From: Blastomyces gilchristii SLH14081
Lineage: Eukaryota > Ascomycota > Eurotiomycetes > Onygenales > Ajellomycetaceae
Direction of reading: 5' to 3'
Assembly: GCF_000003855.2 (NCBI RefSeq)
Contig: NW_003101653.1
Span: 84,583 to 148,582 of the forward strand
Length of the DNA stretch: 64,000 nucleotides
Shown here: positions 55,613 through 64,000 of the stretch, in pieces
How positions within the stretch are numbered: position 1 is the first letter of the stretch
How the letters are laid out: each line of letters begins with the position of its first letter
Translations under genes and position numbers: made by a program
The notes under the pieces: generated by a model
What the model saw: the letters and a program-made list of their open reading frames with translations, nothing else
Told to the model about the DNA's origin: nothing
Database searches by the model: none

Positions 55613-57684
55613 ATGTGGGGTGGACCTTCTGGAGCAACACCTGTCGTGGATAGCTTCATAATAAGCATTGCAGAGCTCATCCGTGATCGAGATGGAGCGA
55701 AGCTACAGGATTTTCTCCAAATCGAACCTCCATTGCCCCCTGTATATCACGATATGATTGGGGAGATGAAGAATCAATACCCGCAAAATAGAAATAATCA
55801 CGACCACCTTTTGGGAAAATGTGAATCTGTGATTCCGGATGGCTCTTGGTCCGCTTTTCCAATATTTTTACGACAGTATTTCACATTCTTACGGGACGTC
55901 AATGTTGAGAATCTGTTGGATACCTACGACTTACTAAAGGCGCTCTTAAAGTACGTTGCGATGCGATTCCATTCTGTCTATATTAATCTCCCTTTTTTTC
56001 CAGGATGGCTAATAACCCCCGCGGGATTCTACTTTTTACAGCCAATGTGTCATTGCCCTGAGCGATAGCCAAATGGGAGTCATTGTCTTGCCTACGGTTT
56101 TATATCTTTCGAAAGTGCTCGCGAAGCTAGCAATCGGCTTAGACCGTCGACCAGAACTGGTCTCGCATTTGCTAAAAGAGGCAGCTGGATCAGACGAAGC
56201 AACGGAGAAGGTCACGCTAGTTGAGAAATCAGCGAATGTCGTTCGTGAAGCTTTATCAAATGCCTAACTGATAGGAGTGGGGCAGCTAGTACACAAGGGA
56301 AGCCAGAAGGGAAACGCGTGGGAATCTACTTGATGGCAAACCTATGTTTGAAGCTTTTATTCAAGGTGCTTCGCTCGTAATGTTTTTATTTGTTTCCTTG
56401 CTAGGCAGCTAACCATTCACCGACCAGTGTGGCAAACTTAGAAATGCTGAGCAAATGTTTGCGAGTATCAATGCCCAATCTCCTCCGCTTTCCCATTTCC
56501 CGGCCGCGCAAAGGGTAACCTATCTTTATTACTTGGGGCGATATCTCTTTTCGAACAATCTTTTCTTCCCCGCTCAAACCGCATTGCAGGCCGCCTATAA
56601 CCAATGCCATAGGCAAGCACTCCAACAGCGGCACCTCATTTTAACATATTTAATACCATGTAACATTATCCTCGGGCGTTTCCCATCCAGCACTCTACTC
56701 GAACGGCCGGAATCAAAGGGTTTTGACGACGTATTTTTACCCATATGCCGGATCATCACCAGTGGTGACCTAGGTGCCTTTCGATCGTACCTCGATGTTG
56801 ACTCACCTCATGCAGACTTTTTCGCTCGCAAGGGGATTTTGCTGCAATTACGAAACAGGTGTGAGATTCTAGTTTGGCGTTCCCTTGCCAAGAAAGTATT
56901 TATCTTCTCCGGGTTCCATGGGGATCAGAAAGCCCAGGCACAAAGAGGCCCCCCACCATTCCTCTATCTTAGCAAAGTAGAAGAAGCCGTTATGTGGATA
57001 GAATCCCGTTGGTCCAAACAAACGCTGCATTCGCTTTCCGCTATAAGCCAACCTGGGCAAACGCTACAAACGTCGAATCCATCTCAAGAAAGGCGGCTCT
57101 TCTCCTTCGCTGCAGATCGCGATTTCGCTAAACTAGACGCCGCGAACAATACTACGCCCAACGCAACTACTGATTATGATGACTACTTCGATCCCGACGG
57201 GTATTTCGACCGCGATGGGGAATGGGTGCATGTCTCTAGCCCAAATGATCTACCTAACCACCCCGCTGGTGAACAACAAGATGCCGAGAATCTCGTCGCT
57301 GATGCGCTTGCATATATACCTAGTGCAGGAACCATACCAGAGGATGAAAACGATCTAGAAGCCCCTTCACCATTGATGCGCGACGTCGAATCAGTTCTTG
57401 CCTCACTTCTTGTACAAGATCTGATGCGTGGCTATCTAACCCATAAGAACCCACGCTTCGCTATCCCGGGAGCACGATTGAAAGGGCCCCTCCCAACGGG
57501 GTTTCCTAATGTATGGCGAACCATTTGTGCTAAAGAAAGCGAAGATGGCCAGGTTCCCGGCTGGGTGAAACCAACCCCTAACCCAAGATTCGGCCAAAGT
57601 GCTCGCGGATTGGCCCCCAGTCCCGCGGGAGCGATGGGCGCACGTGTTATCAACCTGAGCGGAGCAAGCCTGTCGGCGCTCTAG
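55613..57684 (+). pseudogene. csn12: CSN12/Thp1-type PCI-domain protein gene with a one-base frameshift
   Basis: Encodes a Csn12-like PCI protein. In yeast Csn12 and Thp1 relatives act in COP9-signalosome-associated and TREX-2/mRNA-export-type complexes; the exact role here is inferred. Exons 55613-55950, 56042-56365, 56428-57684, with 91- and 62-bp introns (CTAAC branch in the second). Exon 2 has a length one base short of phase: it reads SANVVREA, then must shift near 56248 (GAAGCTTTATCAAATGCC) to continue KCLTDRSGAAS...KRVGIYLMANLCLKLLFK. Without the shift a TAA appears at once. Exon 3 has NAEQMFASINAQSPPLS, the helical PCI region (YLYYLGRYLFSNN, FFARKGILLQLRNRCEILVWRSLAKKVF) and a C-terminal winged-helix-like end (LLVQDLMRGYLTHK), with an unusual acidic insert. 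About 639 aa if intact. A sequencing error is as likely as a real lesion. Confidence 0.75.
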
Positions 57685-58254
57685 GAAGTTAGAGTTCATT
57701 CTGTTTTTAAATTATTTTATTCTTGGTTGGGTTTTTCTCTTCTCTGTTTTATTAATCATTCAATCGAGCAAGGCGCAATGGTGGTGGAGTGAACTGTTAC
57801 AAGGAGGTACGGTACTGCGGATGTGAATTAAAGTTATTGGAGTTTGGCTTGATATGATATGTGATTCGCTGGTGTATCGGGGTCGGGCGTCTACATTATC
57901 ATCACGTGACTACATGGTTAACTACCACGTGACTATCAACGGTCGAGCCAATCTTAAAGAAACCTCCGAGCCAACTTCAATTGTTCTACTTGAAACGCCA
58001 TTCTCAAGGCTGGAATTGCTATTTTACAGTTCGGCCTGCTCTCTGTATGATTTATATTCGCAAATAAAGCTTCTCCCTTCTAGATATCTTCCTTTTCACT
58101 GTAAAACGCACATGGTGTCTTGAAAACGGCTCTCCATGTTTATCTCCTAACTGGCGAACCTGCGCCCTTGCCAGTATGTAACTCCAACTATCCGGGGGAC
58201 CGACCTTGATCAGTGCTAAATTTAAATTTGCCTATATCAGATAGCTGCCTAAAA
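57685..58254. promoter_or_regulatory. csn12-EMP70 intergenic region
   Basis: 570 bp, GC-normal. It contains two CACGTGAC motifs (about 57904 and 57928) and a 89-codon chance frame (57854-58123). It probably holds the csn12 terminator and the EMP70-type promoter. Confidence 0.45.
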
Positions 58255-60450
58255 ATGTTGTGTTCTAAGAAGCTGCAGCTTCTCTCCTGCGCGGTCCTCC
58301 TTTCTCCGCAGTTTACCTCCGCCTTCTATCTGCCAGGTGTCGCTCCAACATCATACGACCAAGGACAGCTAGTCCCGCTTCACGTTAATCGCATTACCCC
58401 TGCGATATCTGAGCTTGATGAACAGCTTCATTCCGTCATCCCCTACGACTATTATCATCCTGCTTTCCATTTTTGCCGGCCAAAAGATGGCCCGAAATAC
58501 GTTCGGGAGTCGCTCGGCAGCATTGTATTTGGGGACCGTATCCGCACCTCTCCCTTCGATCTACATATGGCCAAGAATGAAACTTGCAAGCCATTATGTT
58601 CTGACGTGACATTTGACCCTAAGAGTAGCAAGTTCGTTAATCGCCTGATATGGCAGCACTATAATATTAACTGGTTGATCGACGGACTCCCCGCCGCTCA
58701 GATCAATATCGACGAGCAAACCGGAACCGAATTCTATAGCCCCGGATTCACCCTAGGTTCGGTGGACGATGACGGCCAAGCAATTCTCAACAACCACTAT
58801 AACATTTTAATAGATTATCACACAGTTAGCGGCTTGGGGAAGGAAATCAAATACCGGGTTGTTGGTGTTCTAGTTCTCCCGGAATCGCACAAGAATAGCA
58901 AAATTGTGGATGGGAAGGCAGAATGCGACCTAGACGGACCTCCCGTTGTTCTCGATGAGGAAGAGGATACCACAATTGCGTGGACATACAGCGTGTTCTG
59001 GAGGGAATCTCCAACCGTGTGGGCAACCCGCTGGGACAAATATCTTCACGTCTTCGACCCGAATGTTCATTGGTACTCGCTCATCTACTCTGCCGTATTC
59101 GTTGTCTTGCTTGTCGCCTTGGTGAGCTCTATTTTGCTCCGCGCTTTGAGAAAAGACATTGCGAGATATAACAGGTTGGATATGATCACTTTGGACGACT
59201 TGAATGACACCTCTGCGACTGTCGAGGATGGAATTCAGGAGGATTCTGGGTGGAAGCTAGTCCACGGAGACGTGTTCCGTTGCCCAAAGCACCCTCTTCT
59301 CCTCAGCGTATTCTTGGGGAATGGTGCACAGCTGTTTGTGATGACCGGGATCACAGTCCGTAAGTGACGTTCATATTTTTCTAGTTATATTTCGTGTCTC
59401 TTGCTAACTTTTACCTAGTTTTTGCGCTCCTCGGATTACTTTCCCCTTCAAATCGTGGATTCCTAGGGACAATAATATTGATCCTTTATACTTTCCTCGG
59501 ATTTATTGGTGGCTACGTCGCTGCGAGGGCATACAAATCATTTGGCGGCGAAGCATGGAAGAAACTCATAGTTCTCACACCAGTTCTAACTCCTGGAATT
59601 GCCTTCTCAACATTTTTCTTTTTGAACCTCTTCGTCTGGTTCAAGGGATCCAGCGGCGCTGTACCGTTCACAACCATGCTCATCACCGTTTTGATATGGT
59701 TTGTTATCAGCGTTCCTCTTAGTGTCGCCGGTAGCTGGGTCGGATTGAAGCAGCTAGTAGGTCTACACCAATTACACGTCTACCACCATTTCTCTTGCTA
59801 ACTGTTTCCCTTATAGGCTATCGAAGGCCCGACCAGAACGAACCAAATCCCACGCCAAATCCCACCAGTGGGTGGCTCCCTCCGCCCCATCCCATCAACA
59901 CTTATTACAGGCCTCCTCCCATTTGCCGCCATCTTCGTTGAACTTTACTTTATCATGCATTCCCTCTGGACGAGTAAAATCTACTATATGTTTGGGTTCC
60001 TCTTCCTCTGCTACGGCCTCATGATCATTACCTCAGCGGCAACGACAGTTCTGCTCGTGTATTTCCTCTTGTGTGCCGAGGATTACCGATGGCACTGGCG
60101 GGCGTTTATTGGTGCGGGGATGACTGGCGGTTACGTATTTTTGAACGCCCTGGTCTTCTGGGCAACCCGTGTGAGCTTTGGCGGGTTGACAGGTGCAGTA
60201 TTGTATTTGGGATATTCGGCTCTGATAGCATTTTTAGTATTTATTTTAACTGGTATGACTCCTTATTCCTTTATTTCCAAAAGCTTTACTAGCCAGCCAC
60301 TGGCATCCACTTTTTCAACAATTTTACCCAAATAAACCCCCCTTGTTTTGGCCTTGAATGCTGATGTCTTTTCACAACACAGGATCCATTGGTCTAATTG
60401 CAAGCTGGATGTTCGTCCAACGCATTTATCGATCTATCAAGGTTGATTAA
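58255..60450 (+). CDS. EMP70: Transmembrane 9 superfamily protein (EMP70/TMN type), four exons
   Basis: Multispanning endosome/Golgi membrane protein of the nonaspanin family, linked in yeast to endosomal sorting, adhesion and copper homeostasis. Exons 58255-59359, 59419-59756, 59817-60252, 60383-60450; introns 59, 60 and 130 bp, GCTAAC branch sites in the first two; 648 aa, as expected for the family. Residues 1-23 form a signal peptide followed by FYLPGVAPTSY, the family's conserved N-terminus. A lumenal domain (CRP..GPKYVRESLGSIVFGDRI) leads to TM1 (WYSLIYSAVFVVLLVALVSS), then eight further hydrophobic segments. The C-terminus is RIYRSIKVD, matching the KxD/E COPI-type retention motif. It cannot be told from sequence alone which yeast paralogue (EMP70, TMN2, TMN3) is the orthologue. 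ATG 58255 is chosen as the first ATG before the signal peptide. Confidence 0.93.
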
Positions 60451-60539
60451 AATTTGAACCCGGTTTCGGCTGTAGTTGTATATCGGGACAGATTAACATC
60501 TCCCGCTTATGAACCGCTCTATCTCGCCCCAAAACTATA
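60451..60539 (+). other. EMP70-type 3' region next to copia LTR
   Basis: Only 89 bp separate the stop codon from the next LTR. Confidence 0.5.
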
Positions 60540-60614
60540 TGTTGGCCGCTGCGGCCGCTGCGGCTATTGCCTGTGGCGATCTCCCTAGATCACATGACCA
60601 ACCACTATTCTACA
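60540..60614 (+). repeat. 75-bp LTR, short copia subfamily
   Basis: TGTTGGCCGCTGCGG to TTCTACA. It aligns with the 110-bp LTR but lacks about 44 bp between two ACTAT repeats (the part with TATTATGTTCTTGTAG) and has a few extra GC-rich bases. The same subfamily is seen at 6655-6715. Confidence 0.75.
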
Positions 60615-61038
60615 GGTTATAGCTTGAATGGCACATTTTGTTTTTAAAAACATTGTACTAATATTTTGACAAGAGTAGTTTATCTTTTTCAGAAAGACTT
60701 TTACTTTTTACTAGATATATTTTATTTTCTCTAAATTCACTGATCAGTAGATTTATATTTATTAAAAAAATATATTCTTCATTGCAGAGAATATTACTTA
60801 TTTTATATACTTAGAAAAAGCAGTTATTTTAATATAATTTTATAAATAATATATCTGTTATATCGGAATTTAGCTCAGAGCGTAAATTTTTTTTTTTTTA
60901 AATAATTTATTAATAAAATAATTACTTATTATAAAAAAAATTCTGAGTTATAAAATAAAAGTAATATTAGTTTTTATCAGAGTATAAAGTTTGATAATAA
61001 AATAATAAAAATATTTCAGAATAAAGAAAAATAGTATT
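60615..61038 (+). mobile_element. 5' leader of a diverged copia element, truncated
   Basis: Resembles the copy 3 leader after its LTR (50393-50815): GGTTATAGCTTGAATGGC, ACTTTTACTTTTTA..., AATAAAGAAAAATAG. It ends where the reverse-oriented LTR of the second family begins. Gag and pol are not found further right. Confidence 0.65.
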
Positions 61039-61180
61039 TAATAAAGATAATATAATATAGTAGTTAATTGTATTATTGAGATCTATCTATTGTATGACTT
61101 TTTATATATAATAGATATTTATTAAGTAATCAGTGAATATCTTGCTTAGAAAGTAGTCAGTCTGTAAAGAAAATCTGATA
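61039..61180 (-). repeat. 3' LTR of the second copia-type family, mutated
   Basis: The reverse complement matches 23070-23214 (TATCAGATTTTC for TGTCGGATTTCC, TATATAAAAAG retained). It is preceded by the purine tract TTAAGAGAGA (61181-61190 on the plus strand as TCTCTCTTAA). Confidence 0.75.
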
Positions 61181-61521
61181 TCTCTCTTAATCACTGCTCT
61201 GCTGAGTAGACATTTACAACTCAGCAGAGCAATTCTATAACTGAAGAAGAAATATTATATATAAAAATAGTAGTGTCTTCTGTCAAAGATTTCATGGAGA
61301 ACTAATAAGAATTTGAAGAATAAGAAAATAAAGAAACAGTAAAATAAATGAATGAACTACTGTAGAGATAGTAAACTGATAAAACTCTGTATTTATCAGA
61401 ATATCTTCAGAGCTTTTCTAACTGTAGATATTCAGATTTTTATATTAATCAGAGTATCTTTATAAACTTCAGCTGTTAGAGCTTTTATTAGAGTATCTAC
61501 AGTTATATTAATAATATCTAT

Positions 61522-61900
61522 TTATATAATTTTAATAACATCTGCAGCTGCAGTATCATGAACATTATAATATTTAATATTGATATAGCATATATTACAG
61601 ATAATCTTTTCACTATTTATCACAGCAATTACTCTGTTATTATCAATGTATAGAGAAACTGTAAAATCAGAGAGTAGAAATTCAAGCTTTATAAGTAGTT
61701 TATACAGTCCGATTATAGTTTTAAGACTCTCAGAGACAGATATATACTCTGCTTCTGTAATACTCAGCATTACAATTATTTACTTAATGAATTTCCACAT
61801 AATTAATCTACTAGTGAGACAGATGAGAAGATCTGATGTAGATTTGCAGTCATCAGTGTTACCCGCTTAATTAGAATCTGTAGACTTCAAAGTTAAGCTC
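61522..61900 (-). pseudogene. Copia RNase H C-terminal fragment
   Basis: The minus strand, read 61900 to 61522, shows the copia RNase H hallmark: (Y)AGNTDD.KSTS..LICLTS, then SITEAEYISVSESLKTIIGLYKLL near 61700-61770, YIDNNRVIAVINSE, and INIKYYNVHDTAAADVI. The last 82 codons (61522-61770) are open; upstream there are stops. It is part of the element whose 3' LTR is 61039-61180. The 5' part (RT, integrase) is not found in the window. Confidence 0.82.
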
Positions 61901-61929
61901 TTTCACTGTGATTCAAAGATTGCTTGAAC

Positions 61930-61955
61930 CAGCGTACGATTACAGGCGTACGCTG
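61930..61955. repeat. Perfect palindrome with 8-nt spacer
   Basis: CAGCGTACG at 61930-61938 and CGTACGCTG at 61947-61955, separated by ATTACAGG, in a GC-normal patch. It may be a terminal or subterminal hairpin of a DNA transposon. Confidence 0.7.
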
Positions 61956-62189
61956 ACTTCTTATATACTGTACACTAAATTAATTGATGGCTGCTATGGC
62001 CTCTTTACATTCATAAGCAAGTTTGAAAGTGACTGTGTTATTATCTGACAGTTATACATTCTTCTGAATCACATTCTCTCTCACCAGATTTAATCATGCT
62101 TATATGATCATAATGTCTGCCCTAGCTTCATGTGAATTAGCACGCTACTAGTGTTCGCGATCATGTGACCTATCTCTGATTCAGCTAGT
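61956..62189. other. Unassigned transition sequence
   Basis: Partly GC-normal. It contains GATCATGTGACC (about 62158), resembling the LTR palindrome of the copia family, but no full LTR could be aligned. Confidence 0.3.
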
Positions 62190-62197
62190 GTTCTGCA

Positions 62198-62702
62198 TAG
62201 ACTGACCGTGTAACCGTGTCTGAGACCAGGATCAGATTTTTTAATAGTTTCATTATCAATTTGACTGATCTCATTACATAGTTTTAATATTAGATAGTAG
62301 TTTCATACTGTCTCAGTGAAACTTACTGTCTACTCTTGTCATATTTTTCAAATGAAATCATGATTTTCACTTCTCAATTTAAATTATTTTTATTACTTTA
62401 AATAACTTTAAGTCTCATTTAAATATTATTAAAAAGTATTACTTTTCAAAAATTAAAAATAGTCTAAAAAAAACCTTAAAATGTCTAAAAATAGTAACTT
62501 TATATCAAGAATGAAACTAAATGAAATCAAATGAAATTACTTTCTTATTTTTTTCAAGTCATGATTTCATTTTAAGATCTGATATATAGTCACTTTACAT
62601 GTTTTTTTAATGACTAGTCTCAGCAGAATTCATATCAAGAAATGTATGAGATCAGACTAAATAAAATTAAATGTGAAATTCATGATTCTGATGATCAGTC
62701 TA
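62198..62702 (-). mobile_element. hAT-type MITE, copy M4 (reverse orientation, mutated)
   Basis: 505 bp, TAGACTGACCGTG to GATCAGTCTA. The 8-bp flanks are GTTCTGCA (62190-62197) and GTTCTATA (62703-62710), identical except for two C-to-T/G-to-A changes, as expected for a TSD that has mutated. The body is homologous to M1 and M2 but strongly RIP-affected. Confidence 0.85.
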
Positions 62703-62710
62703 GTTCTATA

Positions 62711-64000
62711 TACACTCTTACAAAGAAACTTTCACTATATTACATCTCTCATTCACTCACTTTTCTCATTCTTCAACTATCTTCTTTATTATCATCATCA
62801 TTGAATATTATTATCTTCTTCAAGATTTCTGCCTCTTCTTCTGTTCAACATCTTCTATTTATTTATCTATCACATTGTACACATTTCTGATGATGATCTC
62901 TTGTTCTTATAATAAGTATCATTGTAGTGCTTATACTGAGCAGTTTATTAGCAGTAAGTGTAATACATTGTGAAATATGATCAGGACTTATTTATCTTCT
63001 AATAAATAATTATCAGAACATACTATCATGAATAATACATCTTCTTCATTTTCTTATATACTTCTGACTGTTTTTCTTCTCAGTGAGCTTCTGATTGTGT
63101 TTTCTGACATGATTTTGTATAAATGCAGATGCTGATGTTTGTTTTTATTCATATAGAATCTTCATATATTGACAGATCTGTGTCTGCTGATAATAGTGAA
63201 TATCTCAATGTTGAATCACTGATTAAAAACTTGAAGAATGTGATAATGAAGAAATTGTCTGTGTCATATATGACTGAGTTTCTTACATCTCTCTCTGTTT
63301 CTTCTGTCACTGTTTCTTTCTCTGCTGTTTCTCTTCAATCTTCTACTCTTATCTCTGTTTTCAGTTCTCTTACTTCTGCTACTTTTGTTCCTGTAATTCT
63401 CACTTCTACTACTTCTGCTCTCTCTGCTTCTGCTGTCTCTGCTTTCATTATCAGCTCTTCTCATTTTAAGAAGATGTTATATAGACTTAATGAATTACAT
63501 TTCTCAGTGTATACACTTCTGCTTTTCTTATCAACTTCTAAAATAATTTATTGTATGAAGACTGTGTATGATATAACTATCTGAAGCTCAGTCACAGACA
63601 CTGATTATTATATTTATTTTAAATATTTGTGATAAGATAATTATTTATTCATATCAGAGAATCACTCTCTCTCTTAACAGTATTGAGATTGTAAGTCTTT
63701 TTTCTTTTCATCTTTTCTTTCTAATACTGATTTTTCTGTTCTTAGAAGAAATTGTTATAAGTTTTATTATATATAAAGTTGTAGCATTCACAGATATTAA
63801 GAAACTTTTTACAACTATTAAATTTAATATTACAGATATATCTGCTCTGATAAATATCTTCAGAATAATTAATCTGTATCAGTCTATTCTCTGATATTTA
63901 TCATCTGACTTTGTAATACAGATGAAGAATATTTATGTTTTCAGAAATAAGAATATAAATGTTGTACTCTTTTACACTCATAGATGTGAGACTTGTATAT
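62711..64000 (+). other. AT-rich unassigned DNA with a Ser/Thr-rich open frame
   Basis: A 153-codon plus-strand frame at 63123-63584 is Ser/Thr-rich (TSATFVPVILTSTTSALSAS region). Upstream, 62890-62970 reads a Cys-containing stretch (CSYNKYHC...SSKC) through a stop. An intron-like piece (GTAAGTC...TTCTTAG) lies at about 63690-63745. It may belong to the same kind of Ser-rich, Cys-containing ORF as 36240-37263. No family recognised. Confidence 0.3.

Noticed and set aside
59394..59801. Separate 135-aa gene
   Set aside because: It is exon 2 of the EMP70-type gene with adjoining intron sequence; splicing at 59359/59419 and 59756/59817 gives the conserved family sequence.

Overview
The window looks like a filamentous ascomycete genome, probably Eurotiomycetes/Onygenales; that placement is my inference. 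The evidence is short spliceosomal introns (about 56-222 bp) with GTATGT-like donors and CTAAC branch sites, an Emp70-type and a Csn12-type gene, a GPI-anchored secreted protein, and a two-state base composition. Islands of normal GC carry genes. They sit in very AT-rich blocks made of transposons mutated by a RIP-like C-to-T process, full of in-frame stops and almost without CpG, CpC or GpG.

Layout: (a) 1-6.7 kb: a pogo/Tc1-type element (271-1480), then copia copy 1 (1483-6640, minus strand). (b) 7.1-10.0 kb: a six-exon long-chain acyl-CoA synthetase. (c) 10.1-22.7 kb: copia copy 2, holding a complete LINE (13596-20560), a hAT MITE (22045-22550) and an assembly gap. (d) 22.7-37.3 kb: a mariner fragment, the 5' part of a second LTR element, a second LINE (24848-32137) carrying a tRNA-derived SINE, an inverted repeat with one mutated and one nearly unmutated arm, and a Ty3/gypsy chromovirus pol remnant. 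(e) 37.3-43.5 kb: a large hAT element with transposase remains, a nested MITE and a gap. (f) 43.5-46.7 kb: unassigned AT-rich DNA with a second hAT end. (g) 46.7-50.3 kb: two genes for secreted proteins on the minus strand. (h) 50.3-55.4 kb: copia copy 3. (i) 55.6-60.45 kb: csn12 and an EMP70/TM9SF gene. (j) 60.5-64 kb: fragments of further copia-type elements, another MITE, and unassigned AT-rich sequence.

Boundaries could be fixed by target-site duplications (TSDs): GGTTA, TGTAC/TATAC and GTTTT for the three copia copies (110-bp LTRs), a 14-bp TSD for the first LINE, a 14-bp TSD for the SINE, and 8-bp TSDs for the hAT element and its three MITEs. The nesting gives an order of events. The SINE has the pol III boxes of a tRNA and the same 3' end and (ATT)n tail as the LINE, so the LINE probably mobilised it.

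The best leads are the SINE-LINE pair, the mutated/unmutated inverted repeat (which shows a CpG plus CpC preference for the mutation process), the autonomous hAT with matching MITEs, a one-base frameshift in csn12, and a transposon-flanked island of secreted-protein genes. I found no CRISPR array, rRNA or true tRNA gene. Everything was read by eye, without database searches.
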